Shown: positions 11,837-24,430 of the stretch, piece after piece
Layout of the letters: every line of letters starts with the position of its first letter
Position numbering within the stretch: the first letter of the stretch is position 1
Source of the DNA: Rosa chinensis
Lineage: Eukaryota; Streptophyta; Magnoliopsida; Rosales; Rosaceae
DNA: 64,000 bases
Assembly: GCF_002994745.2 (NCBI RefSeq)
Contig: NC_037093.1
Location: forward strand, 67,661,510 to 67,725,509
Direction of reading: 5' to 3'
The notes under the pieces: generated by a model
What the model was told of the DNA's origin: nothing
The model's database searches: none
The model's input: the letters and a program-made list of their open reading frames with translations, nothing else
Made by a program: the position numbers and the translations under genes

Positions 11837-11852
11837 AATGTACTATTGAACT

Positions 11853-13192
11853 AAAAATTGTAGTTTTTGATTTAAATCTCTACTTGATTCGATTATAACT
11901 TTTAAGTTCTATTTTCTACCAATAATGAAGAAATAGGGTTTAACTCGATCAGAAGAAAATAGTCGCGTACACTGCCAGTACATACCTTTGCTTAGATCCA
12001 ACAGGCACACCCCCAAAAAGAAAATTATGGACACACCTGTCGCTAATTAGATGTAGCCCCCTCAATCTCGTCTCATTAACCTATGCACACTAATGACAGG
12101 TGGAATTTAAGGATAAGAATGACTAATTAATTTGGTAAGATCAAATGTTTTACTTAGCTAAATTTACTGTTTTCCAAATGGTAAGATCACACCCCCAATA
12201 ATTAATTGGTGATTATAATACTTATCATTGGCTTATTACATGTTCATCGCTCCACCATATGATAAATCAGGTACACATTTTAGAATTTTATAGCATTAGT
12301 ATCTCTGCTTGTAGAAGACCAAAATAGAGGTATTTGACCCAGATTACTACAGAGTTGAATGATATGAACATGGAACTGTATCCTTCTGTTTATTCCAAGA
12401 AGATGAAACCAGTCTCGTCCAGTTAAAAATATCAGCAGTTTGCTATCTCTGCTTCCAAATCGACATGTCTTAAAAAGAATTTATAATGAAAAGACATTTG
12501 ATTGACTCGTTGTCGCAAAACTATCAATTATAGTATCAAGCATAAACTAAAAGAGAAGGAATTTTAACTTTCTCAAACTACCGAAAATAAGCAATATATG
12601 TCCACCATTTATTGCTTCTTCTGTTTATCCTTGCTGATTGCTTATTTCCGAAAGTAAAAGTAACCATATCCCTCAAAAACAAGCTCATTGAAGGATCTCA
12701 TACGCTGTTTTGTGGACTGTAAACAATAACTTACCCTTTGCTGGAGTAAATTAACCGGGTAACCGGTAAAATAGAGACCTGGTGTGGTGCAATGTATGGG
12801 ACGAAAGTAATGTTCAGTTTGAATTGCAGGAAAAGCACGTGTGTACAATATGACTGACTGAATGACGCATGCATCAAAGTACAGAATCAAGTTACCTAAA
12901 TTAACGCGCGCATTATTTTATCATTGAGAGAGAGAAGAGGGATGGCTCAGCGAGCACTGCAAGAGATTGGGGTAAAGAGTGAGGAAATAATATGCAACAA
13001 TTATTATAACCTCCTCGCATTAGATAAGAATAGGTGAGGATTTCACGGTGATCGCAATTAATTAGAACATCATGCGACATCTAATTCCTCGAGGGAGGGA
13101 GAGCAGAGGTATGGCTGGTGACGACGACCACCGATCGATCTGAGCTGCACGACGCACGCAGCCAGAGAATTTAAAGCCAAACTGAGACTGAG

Positions 13193-13223
<31 letters not shown>

Positions 13224-16200
13224 CCCTACTGCCACTGGGGACTAGATTTTTCTATTAGGTTAGAATACCCCCGAAAGATGCGCGCTACTAGTACTTGGGG
13301 GCCATGTCCACCTGTCTTTCTTTTCTTCTCTCTTCCCAGATAACTCTGAATGCTGGATTGGACGTCTCACCCAGACAGAGAGAGACTGTACTACTGGTAC
13401 ACCAGTATCAGGGTGCTTGCTGTACTGTGAGTACCACTACTTACTGTTTCACTGTTACTGTTCACACTCACCCACTATTGCTCCTTCCTTCTTCCCCAGG
13501 CACTCAGGCTGCAGTGCTCGCACTTTCATATACTCGGTCGCTCCCAAACAATATTGACCAAATATGCAGCTAGCTTATTCTTCATTTTTATTTCTTCTTT
13601 CTACACATTCATAGTCGGCACATCTTTCTACACATTCATAGTCGGCACAGAGTCACAGACTCCTCTGATAATAGTCATAATACCTAAACAGACTTCGTCG
13701 TGTTTCTTTACCTTCGCGTAAAAGTAAAGTAATTCCCCTGCAGAATGTATGGAACCCAAGTTAGAGCTTAGACACAGTCTTATAATTAAGTCCAAACTCC
13801 AAAGGAAAATTTCAGATAGATTATTTATTATAGATTAGTAACCGCACTGTTTAATTAAGATATCAAATCAGTTGTGTCGTGGCAAGCTGTCGTCCTAAAA
13901 CAAATTAATGCACCATTACATTTCTCTTTTCATCTCTTTTTGGACTCTAGCATTACAAGATTAGGGGTTGGGTTAACTGTTAAGTACTTAATAATAATAT
14001 TAGAGTATTATATAAGATTCATGATTTCATTCCAGGTTGGGTTGGGTTGGGTTAAGTACTTCAGTCTAAGATTAGATTATACCAAATTAGATTAGCATTT
14101 GCATTTGCTGTACAGTACGTTCACCTGTCTATTATTGGTGCCTGCCTTTTTCCCATCACATCGCCATCTTCTCATCATCATATGAATGAGCTGTTCCTGT
14201 CAACTCACTCACAAGTTTGAATCGCAGGGATCCACACGTATATATATAATCAACAACAATTCTCTTTCAGTTTTAAAAAAAATAATTACAATGAAACAAA
14301 AAGTTCTCTTTTCTATTTAAATAAGGAGAGTTTTTAAATAGATTTCAATCCTTTTTTTTTTTGAGTACTTTAAATTTGTCTTTTTCTAAGAATTTTTTAT
14401 TTAAAATAAAATAATGAGTGTAAATTAGCGTAAAATAAAGAATATAATTATCCAAAAATAAAAAAGTAAACGAATAATCTCTTTAATTATTGCACATAAT
14501 GAATTTATTTATATTAGACTTAGACAAACTAGTAGGGTACGGAAATTACAGATCAAAACCCTACAAAAAATATAAAAGTTATCCAGAAGCATGATTTCAA
14601 CACGCACAAATTAATGACATTTCATACAAGTTCTTAAGCTTGGTTCATAATACACCACAATAAAATCCAAACCCTATACCCTTCATTAGGATATCGTTCT
14701 TAATCTAGTCAGAATTAGATACACCACAAATAAATATAGGGAAAAAAAGAAAGAATATAAGGAAACCTCGTGAGACATTGGGAAGTTTAATATACTTCCT
14801 TAATCAACCAATCAAACTTTCTGTAGAGCATCCAAAGAGATAATGCACACTAGTTTGGTTGAGATTCCAAATTAACAAGCTGTACGTGGAAAGATATTGT
14901 CCACTTAAGTTTGATTAGTGGTACCTATCTGGGATAATTAGTCCCCACCCAGCTGCTTAGCACAATGTGTTTAACAAAGCACAGTAAACACAATTATCAT
15001 TTGCTTTATTAGCTAGCTAGAAAGCTAAGCAAATTATTCCACTTTTGTTTGCCTCTAATTACAATTATGAAGGTAAAGATCGGTTGAGGAGTCGCAAGCA
15101 AAGTGAGTCAATAAAAGTTCTGTCTTTTTGTTCAAGGGTAAAGATCATATTCAGATGGCTGTTTCAATCGCACAGTTACGAGCACTAACACTAGGCTAGA
15201 ATTGAGCTTATTTGACTACATGTTAGGAATAAAGTATTAATTGTCTGATTAAAATCATTAAATTAAGCTTCTAAGAGTCGGATTTGATAGATGTCAAGAG
15301 GGAATGAAAATTAGCGTAAACATAAAGACTTAAATGTTGAATAATTTAAAGAAACGGATCATGTTTTCATGTGTCTTTATGCCATGGAACGAATCAACTT
15401 CCAATCTTTTTCAATCTATTTAATTCCAATATAATCTTGCATTCTATTGCTGATTGGCATGAATCTGGTGGTAAATGGACCTTTTCCTTTCTGGAGCAAC
15501 TTTCTATGTGTGCATAGGCTATTAGGAACCCTTTCCAGAACGAACTTTTTATTTTAAAATTTAGAAATTGACAGTAAAAGATCAAATATTAATTTTAACA
15601 GTTAAAAGCTTACTTTAATCACCAAAAGTTAAGTATTAATACATGCGCAAGTGATAACTAGTTAATCTGCTTACATAATTAAAACTGCAGTGGGATCTAA
15701 GCATATGCGGTCAATACCAAAGCCCTAACATTTTCACAAAACCAATTCTAATTGTTTCGACAATTTTTCTGTGTCTCGGGAACTCCGAGTTATTTATAAG
15801 TTTTAAGTAGTTTACATTGATTAATTAAGTAGTTTAATCCACCAATTGAGTTTCTAGTTGGATCAGAAGAATATTGGTGGTTTCATAATAATTTATATGA
15901 TGCTAACAAAAAACAAAAACGGACGGAAAAGCCAAAGCAGTGAAGCAATCAATGAAGAGGAGATCTATTGATCTAAAATGTACAAAATCTTGCTGAGCAC
16001 TCAAGTCAACTGATATGATCCTGAATAGCACCAGCTGGCCTAAGGTCTGTAGCTAATTCTTGTTTAATATGAGGTTAGCTGCAATCAAAAGTAAATTACC
16101 ATTTGCTGAGTAGGAACAGCATGTAAGACAACTTGATTACATTCATGGGATTTCATGCTATAAAGGGTAGAATGATTTTTTTTTTTTAAGGGCTATTAAT

Positions 16201-16600
16201 TATAATTTATGTACGTAAGCAGGGGTAGAGTACGTACTAGTAGGGCTGGGACTAGTAGTTGTTTGATTGATCACTTCAGAGAAAAAATATACCAGTAGAC
16301 TGAAGACCAATCAAAAGATGAACAGAATGTTAACACAGTTTTCCAAAGAAAAACAGTGAAAAAACTGTAGAATTCATTTACTATAAAAAAGTAAAAACAC
16401 TTTAGTAGGTATATTTTTCAAAGAGTCTAGAACAAAAATTTTTACTTTAGGATATTCAAACTCCAGAACCCAAAATAATTAGATTATAATTTGTTTGTGG
16501 TATACTCTGTCCAAGATGCTAATCTAACCATCCCAAACTCTGAAAGTTATACCTAACGCTTTCGAAACTGGGATAACTGGGTGTTGGTTAATGACAGACA
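11853..16600. other. AT-rich intergenic DNA
   Basis: No gene, RNA or complete mobile element was recognised in these 4.7 kb. Local features are a (GA)n microsatellite at about 13197-13222, a 27-bp tandem duplication at about 13596-13649 (core CTACACATTCATAGTCGGCA), and a short GGGTT repeat at about 14036-14053. ORFs at 12642-12890, 13295-13573 and 13874-14095 have no domains or splice context and are probably chance. Confidence 0.4.
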
Positions 16601-18134
16601 GGACGAGTGTATCGAGCGGGGTTCTTTCTCACTCACTCACACACCCACTCACTACTGAGATCAGAGAGTTTGGTGGGTGCAACATGGGGCCTGCAAACGC
16701 TGTCGTTTAGGAGAAGGCGCGCGAAAACAGCGCGGGAGTTGTTTCCCGATGCACTAGTGTATCGGAGACATCATAGCAGCTCTGCTTCTGTCCCACTTTC
16801 CCTTCTCAGCAACTCCACCAGTCCGTTTTTCTTTCAATTTTCTTTCTCATCTCTCAATTTATTGAGAAGAGAAAAGAAGTAGTTTTCTGTAAACTTTCTG
16901 ATACGTCTGCGACCCACCCAGCACCCCCATCATATCAAACGTTAACTCTACTGATGCTGACCACCATATCTCAGAGTGTGATCTCTTCCGATCTGACCTC
17001 ATATACAGCATGGGGTAAAACCGTAAAAGTATTGGCAATCTTAGACTTGAGTATTTGAAATTGGGTTAAGGTGACGTTATGGATGTAAAAATATGTTGAA
17101 CGCTATTAGAGTTTCCGGCTTTCCGCTCCACTCATGTATTCCCAAATGTTGGGGTATTTTAAGAAAAATCTCTGTGCTATAACATTCAACGGCAATCTTT
17201 CCAAAATATGATATATACATGCTCAAAACTCAGGAGTCAACTAAAATAGATAATAGGCTAAAAGTTATGAATGATTTACTTAGTGTGAGGTGATATTCGC
17301 CGTTATTTTAAGATTCAAAATAGTCTACTTCAATCTCAATTCAAATTACTCATAATACTTTCTTTCCTTTTAGATAAATTTTCAAATAGATTATAAATAT
17401 AATCAAATGACGTTACGTCTGACATGATTTATGTTTTAATTTCCTCTACAAAATTAGTAGCTGGCAAACAGAGTTTGTGTGATTGGACCAAAATTAACTC
17501 ACATTGTCACACCAAGGAAACATGCATAGTTATTCGCCGAGATTATGTTAGGGCATAAGAACAGCGGTGAATGTGCGCCACGGAAAGTCTTGCTGTGCAC
17601 CCATGTGGGATATGGGGTCGGAAGTAACCAGGTATTTAGGGACAGGGATGGGACTGTGTTTGGGTCCTATTATCAACATAATCATACAAATGGAGAGAAA
17701 ATAAAAGGAAACTTCAAGTCTCCAACTACAACAGGTAGTCATAGTCATAGCCTCATAGTCTAGTAGTACTGGCAGTTGCAGATGGTGGGAGTCTATCAGA
17801 ATGATGTGATTGTGGTGGGACATTTCTTTCCTAAAAGGCATTTTGGGTTTGGGCCCTTGATGATAATTTGGACTCCCAAATCATGTAGGGATCAGTCTTT
17901 AAATTATATATACCAAGTTTAATGTAATCCGTTTGATGTTGATCCGACGCTTTCATTCTTTGTATCTATTTGTGGAGGACCATGGTGGGCTTGGCCCATA
18001 TTAGTCTAATATCACATCTTTATTTCAATTATCAGAAATTACAAACCCATATACATGCAACCATTGTTTTCTTCGTATAGAGCCTGGTAAAGAACGTCAG
18101 ACAAATTTGAGAATGTGAAAGATGAGCAGCAGAG
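16601..18134. other. Intergenic region before the xylanase 3' end
   Basis: A GC-richer, CT/CA-rich patch at about 16600-16880 contains a 91-codon frame that looks like 5'-UTR-style sequence, but no following exon was found. A second frame pair at 17545-17841 is also unsupported. The last 150 bp or so before 18135 should be the 3' UTR of the minus-strand xylanase gene. Confidence 0.3.
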
Positions 18135-21100
18135 TTATAGAGCAATGGAAACCTCAAATGGAGAGTCATCACCCTTGTCAACAACAAATGTCTTCAGAAC
18201 TTTCTTGGAGGGGGTAGCAATCTCTACACTGTATGTTCCATGGAAGCCTCTAAACGTGAACTGTCCCTGTTCATCAATGTGCCCATGAGCATGAGATAGC
18301 CACTCTTGCTTAAGTTCCAAGTAACGCTTTCCAGCTTCGTTGATGTCGCCTTCGGCATTCACTAGATGGGAGTTTTCACGACTCATGAACAGCTCCCAGA
18401 AACCCCACAGGACTATGCCTTCTACTGAAGGATTGGCAAATGCTTCCCTAAGCATCACTTCCAAGTCATCTGCACGAACACATTCATTGCTCGATGACAC
18501 ATCAAGTTCTGTGAACCAGATTGGAAGGCCAAGGATACCCAATTTATCAAGAGCGGAACAAACAATTGGACCTACTGGACTATCTATATGTCCTTGAATT
18601 CCAATCCCACCAACAGGGGCACCTTGTAGTTGCAAATCAAGGATCTGTTCAATGTACTTTTCTGGTGCTGATCTGGTATCACATCCATCCTCGACATGAT
18701 AATCATTCACAAATAGGAGTGCAGATGGATCCAATTGGTTTGCCATCTTGAACATGTTGGCTCGGATATCTTTACCCAATTTGTCTTGATAGAATGAACC
18801 ATGCAGCATCTCATTATTGACATCATAGTGCCTGAACTTCCCTTTGTAGCGGGTGACGAGGTCTGTTACTCGACTTTGGACAGCAGTTGCCAAGTCATTT
18901 TGGCTCAATGAACGGATCCATTGCTGGACCGTGTCCACCACTTCCCAATAGATACAATGGCCACGCATATCTATGTTGTGACTCTTGCACAAGTCCACCA
19001 TCTCATCGGCATCCTTGTAATTGAAATTTCCCTTCTGAGGTTCAGTCCAATACCACTTCAGTTCATTTCCAAATACAGACCAGTTAAAGTTTTTCACGAA
19101 GAAATCAACAAAATCTTCATTGTCAATGTTTGTTCTGCTTATGCATGTCCCAAATGGAAAACTGTTTTGTGATTGTTTAATTTTCACGAAGCTGCCATAT
19201 GCACTGCTCCAGTCTAATCCTGAAAATTTCAGGACAACATCGCGCTTACGGATCTGCATTGAAACAAACAATTGATCAATCAGAAGAAATTAAGGAAAAT
19301 CCAATTTGAATCGTCTATATTATGAGACAAATTTAATGATGCTTGTAATAATGTCATGTTTGCCAATAATTAATTGCCGCCTATAAAAACAAATGAGCTA
19401 ACAACCCATTTACCTTCTCAGTCTGCCTCTTCAAGTATCTAAATCTTGCTTGTCTGTCAACAGGAAATATCTGAAGTCCAGCAACCATTAAGTCTACACC
19501 TGAAGCAGGGCCTTGGATATACACCATAACTTTGGATGGCTGCTTCTCAATTCTAAAGGAACCACCAATTTCATGCCATCTGTTGTCCCCCACCTCAGCT
19601 TGCCCTCCGTTCACCCACTGATTGTCCACACCGAGTGCAACGTTCACATTTTGTGGACCAGTTGCTCCAGCGCCAATCCGAACCCAAGCAGATACTTGAT
19701 ATGTCAAAAAGAGTTTCAATTTGTCACCAATCATCTGAGCAGGACCCATCCAAGTCTGTGTGCGCTTGGTTACAAGGATGAAGCGACCACTTAAAGGTTC
19801 ATGAGCGCCAAGGCTATCTCTCGCCATTGGAGGAAGTATATGCGGTGAACCAGTTCCCACACTCAAAGTGCAATTACCAAGAGGAAACCACCCATTGGTG
19901 CCATTACTTAGATTACTGTTCTCAATTATATTTACTCCAAAAGCAGGATTCTACAAAAACAAAAACATATATTTAACGTTTATGTACTAAGCATTCAGCT
20001 CCAAGAAAACATGCTCAGACAATACCAAAAAAAAAAGAAAATTTAGTTATCCCACTAACCTCAATATCTGGTGGAAAAGAAGGAGGGACTTTCTGTGCAT
20101 GCTTGACAACGAAACTGTTGACAAGAATATCAGTTCCTGCTGGTGGACCTTCTAAATAAACGACTACTTTGGATGGGGATCCGTTTAAAAGGAATTTCCC
20201 CTTCAACTGTGCCCAATCCTTGTCCGTTGCCTGTACACTTTAGATCATACAAACTTCCAGTAAGGGAAGGGATATGTTTTGTAATCTGACAAGTAAAATT
20301 TGACATAGATAACAAAACAGTTCTATAGTTATTGGAGGAACAAATATATCAGAATTTGATCAAAGAGAAATATAGAGAAAGAGAATTACTTAGAAATGCC
20401 AATATACTGTTCACGACCATTTGGTGACTGCACCCATAAGGTAGCCCGTACATCAGAACTCGTGACATTGTTACCAAATATCCGGACAACAGCAGTGGCC
20501 TCGTAAGCTAGCTTTCGTTGCACTCTTCCAGTAATATCCTGCTGAATGCCATTCCAGCTCTGTGTGCGTTCTGTTGCAGCAGCAAAAACTTTTCCAGATT
20601 GAGGGACGATTTTCCCATCTCCCATCGAGCCGTGTAGGACTACCTTGCAGCCTCTTCCAGTCCAATTAGTCAAGCCATCCTCAAATTTTGGGTTTAGGAC
20701 TATATCTTCATCTCCATCACTGGCATTTCCGTGCTGGATATGAGGAGAAATTAGAAAGGATGATGAACATTCCAAAATCAATCATTAACTAGCAGAAATT
20801 AGATATGAGGTAGGCAAAACCAAAAAAAAATCAGACGAAAGAAACTGTTGCTTATCAATAAAACTACATAACAGTAGCTGAAACTTCTTGCTTATGGCTA
20901 CACTTTTACTCTTATATTATCATACAATAAACCAAAGTCATTCAAAGGGACACTAAAAGGGATTAGAAGTAGTACCCGCCGTCCCTTTGGATTGGAACAA
21001 GAGATCACTACAGATTGTATAAGCAAGTCAATTCCAGGAGAAGGCCCTTCCAAGTAAAACACAACCTTATCAGGCATTGTTGACAGTGAAAATTTGCCTT

Positions 21101-21801
21101 CCAACTTTTCCCATTTCCCATTTGATACAGAACTTCTGCTAAAAGGTAATTACAACTGTTAAAAACAAGTTCGTTCTTTGATAAAGAACCAAAATCCAGT
21201 AATAGAACAAAAACACCTTTACCTCCCAACTAACGAATACTTAGTTTCTGAACCCTGGCATTCCATTTTCAATGTTGCCAGGACATCAACACATCCCACG
21301 AGAGGTCCGGAAACCCCAACAGAAGCCGAAACCAAGTAAGTCAAACCAGGGGACACCCTCCCAGTGATATCCTGCTCCAATCCTTGCCAGCATTCTTTCC
21401 GATTAGTAACAACTGCATAATTGCCACCCGAATTTGCTTGTGGGTGGCCAGAATCAGCTGAAACTACATATCCCTCACAGCAATTGGGGTGCCAAGAGTG
21501 CAGCCCTCCACAGAAATCATGGTTCACTATGATATTGGTACCATGACTACTACTTGAATTAACCATATCCTGTTTCACAATCTGTATACAAAAGCACAAG
21601 TTTAATCTTGGAGAATTCAACTCAAGTTAGTTGCTTTCTTAAAACCCCTCGTTATCATTTCAAGCTCTGAAAACCCCAGTAAGCAAACAAAAAAATCAAA
21701 CACATCCAATTTTAGAATATGAAAAGAAAACTAAACCCAACGCCAAAGAAAGAACCAACCTGGTTATCGTCGGCGGCATTTTCAATCGTTTGGTTCTCCA
21801 T
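18135..21801 (-). CDS. XYN1: GH10 endo-1,4-beta-xylanase with three CBM22 modules
   Basis: It hydrolyses internal beta-1,4-xylosidic bonds of cell-wall xylan, and the CBM22 modules bind xylan. I read seven minus-strand exons: 21801-21760, 21581-21223, 21138-20976, 20733-20390, 20237-20060, 19950-19414 and 19253-18135. The phases join to 914 codons (913 aa), close to Arabidopsis XYN1 (about 917 aa). The acceptor of exon 3 could lie 3 bp further in. CBM22 modules lie at about 22-182, 196-350 and 366-520, each with a WxGxxQDI-like or equivalent motif and a VxxYLEGP or VYIQGP strand. The GH10 catalytic domain covers about 555-850: general acid/base Glu689 in DVNNEML and nucleophile Glu790 in WFTELDVS. 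The N-terminus (MENQTIEN) is hydrophilic and shows no classical signal peptide, as known for this subfamily. The last exon encodes the whole catalytic domain. No stop or frameshift is seen, so the gene appears intact. Confidence 0.93.
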
Positions 21802-22016
21802 GGCTTCTTCGGATCTCTAACCCAACACCAAAACCCACCCAAAAAAAAAAGAAAAAAAAAGGGTCTTCTAATTAATCAAAGAATACAAATAGACAACTAC
21901 ATTTTTGCTCAACAAGAAAGAAAAGAGAAGCCAATAAGTACCAGAGGATGGTTCTGCTTCTGCTTTTGCTTTTGCTTATGCTTAAGACGATTGCAGCACA
22001 AGGCTAAGAGAGTCCA

Positions 22017-22026
22017 CATTTATAGA
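22017..22026 (-). promoter_or_regulatory. Probable TATA box of the xylanase gene
   Basis: The minus strand reads TCTATAAATG about 220 bp upstream of the xylanase start codon. It fits the plant TATA consensus and would give a 5' UTR of about 190 bp. No other strong TATA lies between it and the ATG. Confidence 0.5.
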
Positions 22027-22440
22027 CACCACCGGATACAAATATACATTCACCGGTGCCACTTAAAACCCCAACTGAATTTTACGAGTGAAGTACACGA
22101 AAAGCGCGGGGCCATCCCTCTGAGTCTCTAACCAATCAGCCTCTCTGAAACTCTTGTGAAACCTTAAAAGCAATTAACGACGTGGGCCAATATGATCGGA
22201 ATGTTTGTTTTGTGTGGGAGTGGGGATTGGGGAATGACAAAGCTCTAAGTTTGTGTTTGTGTCTGTGTTTTGCTTTGTTTTGCAGATTGGTAATGCTTGA
22301 ATTGGAATGGACGCTCTTCAAGTTCTGTTTATGATTCCTTGCTTTGTAGACTTTGATTGCAAGGCATATGATGTTATTGGATCCTTGGGGATTAGGTGAG
22401 ACTGGGCTTTCATGGGTATCGGTACCTAGTATTTATAAGG
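22027..22440. other. Upstream region of the xylanase gene
   Basis: This is the promoter-side spacer of the minus-strand xylanase gene. No other gene is recognisable. It ends where LINE-derived sequence begins. Confidence 0.35.
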
Positions 22441-22953
22441 TGCGAACCCAACTTTGAATTTTTTTGTCCAACGAAGAATGAGGAAAAGGGACCAGTCAAA
22501 GAAGAACTCTGTCGGTAAATTTCTTGGCAGTTGTTTCAGAAATGAGACCGTTTGGGCTTGTTCTCTCTCCATTGAGTACCCAAATTCAGAAACCAATGTT
22601 CTCTGGAGGAGTTCAGCCCAATTTCTCTTTCTTCTGTTTGTGAAAAGGTTGGGCCCAGTTGAATATTCAATGCTCCTCTACTATGAATCGTCCACAATAT
22701 TGGACGAAGCCTACCTTCCCCTTCTTGAAATTAAATGTATAGAAAATTACACATAAGTGTCATTTTGAAACTTTATTTAGTCACAAAGCCACCTTTTTTT
22801 TTTTTGTACACATAAAGCCACTTAAAGCTACAAAAACAGCTGTTTTGTATTTTTTATGTCCATTTTGCTCCTAGGCCCAAAACATATCAAAATCTCTATC
22901 TCGAAATGAGATTCCACGCCTGAAGACGACGATGAAGAAGCTCCGATTGGATC

Positions 22954-22958
<5 letters not shown>

Positions 22959-23033
<75 letters not shown>
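22959..23033. repeat. (CT)n microsatellite
   Basis: About 37 uninterrupted CT units. It is flanked on both sides by related sequence (GACGACGATGAAGAAGCTCC on the left, and a GAC-expanded version at about 23053-23081 on the right). This suggests a local duplication with repeat expansion between the copies. Confidence 0.95.
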
Positions 23034-23036
<3 letters not shown>

Positions 23037-23859
23037 GAGATTCCAATGATCCAAAGACGACGACGACGACGACGAAGAAGCTCCAATCCGACACGGGTGG
23101 CGAACTGAGATCTCTCTAATTCTCTACTCGTCTCAAAAACCGAAAGCACGCATTCTCTGTGAACTCGACCTCGTCCTCATACTTCGACAGTGAAATTTCA
23201 TGCGAGTCGAGGAGATGGCCGGCGTTTACTGCTAGTTTCGGACTTGACCCGAAGAGAATTGGGCTGTGGGTGCACTGAGCAATTGATTGCTGTCGGGGAG
23301 GTGGATGATGGGTGCAGCGTGGTCGCCGGAGGCTAGTGAGGATGATCGACGGTGTGGGGTTCGCTGATTTCATCAAAGAAGAAGGTGGTGGGTAACCAAA
23401 TTATTATTATTATTTTTTTGGGTCACTTGCTTAAAAAACAAAGTGTTGGTTAGAGCACCATTTTGCATTTGGCATCATTGAATTTTGAAATCCAATCAAG
23501 AGTCTTGTGCCCTAGATGAAATTGTATCAACTGGTTTTGAAATTCAAATTCCTTCGATTTGTCACTGGTTTGTGTTTTGTGATGACCGATGAGGTTTAGT
23601 GATTTCAAAGAAGAAATGAGAATTTTCTTTTCCTAATTGACGAGTTGCTCTTAGTTTTGAACGATTTGGCTGAAGTTGTGCTTACTTTGAGTTGTGTTGG
23701 GTTGAAATTGGAGTCTTTTAATTGAAGCATTTGATATTGTAAATTTATAGTTATTTTGATGCTTTGGAGTAGTTTTTGTATTGGTTGGTAATAGCTCTCT
23801 TACACGTTAGGAGTAGCTTTGTTAGTCTTACATAATAGCCTTTTCAATCTCTGGAATTA

Positions 23860-24430
23860 ATTTTTATTTTGCTTGGTAATAGCTTGGTGTTGGTGATAGC
23901 AGTTTTTATTGTTGGTGAGAGTAACTTTTTGCTATTGGTTTGCTGTTGGTCAGAGTAGTTTTTTTTTGTGTTGGTGACAGTAGCTTTTGTTATTTGTGAC
24001 ATTAGCTTTTTTGTGTTGGTGAGAGTAGTTTTTGTTGTTGGCAAGAGTAGCTTTTAGTGTTGAACTTTTTGTTGTTGGTGACAGTAGCTTTTGTTGCTGG
24101 TGGCAGCAGCTTTTGTGACATTGCTAGAGGTCACTGGAAATCTTACCAAAGTATCTTTTACTGCTAGGGACAGTAGTTTTTTGTGACAATAGCTTTTGCT
24201 TTTGGAGAGCGTAGCATTTGTTTGTGACAGTAGCTTTTGTCACCTTGCCGGAAATCTCACCAGGGTAGCTTTTGTTGCTAGTGACAGTAGCTTTTATTTC
24301 TAGTGATAGTAGCTTTTGTGACCTCGCCGGAGGTTGACAGAAATCTAATCGGAGGAGCTTTTATTGCTAGCCACATCAGTAGCTTTTGGTGTTAATGACA
24401 GTAGCTTTTGTGGTCCCTGGAGACTCGCCG
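23860..24430. repeat. Degenerate minisatellite inside the Mutator-like element
   Basis: Roughly twenty imperfect copies of a unit built around GACAGTAGCTTTTGTTG are spaced about 20-45 bp apart. Interspersed are CTCGCCGGA motifs. One strand is strongly T/G-rich. The repeats have no stable reading frame. They lie wholly within the element bounded by 22740-24642. Confidence 0.8.

Noticed and set aside
13295..13573. Frame of 92 codons
   Set aside because: Low-complexity, no similarity recognised, and flanked by microsatellite and AT-rich spacer.
14036..14053. Interstitial telomere-like GGGTT repeat
   Set aside because: Only about three units, and the unit is not the plant telomere heptamer TTTAGGG.
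16607..16882. Frame of 91 codons in a GC-richer patch
   Set aside because: No domain, no following exon and no splice partner; the Ser/His-rich content reflects CT/CA-rich DNA.
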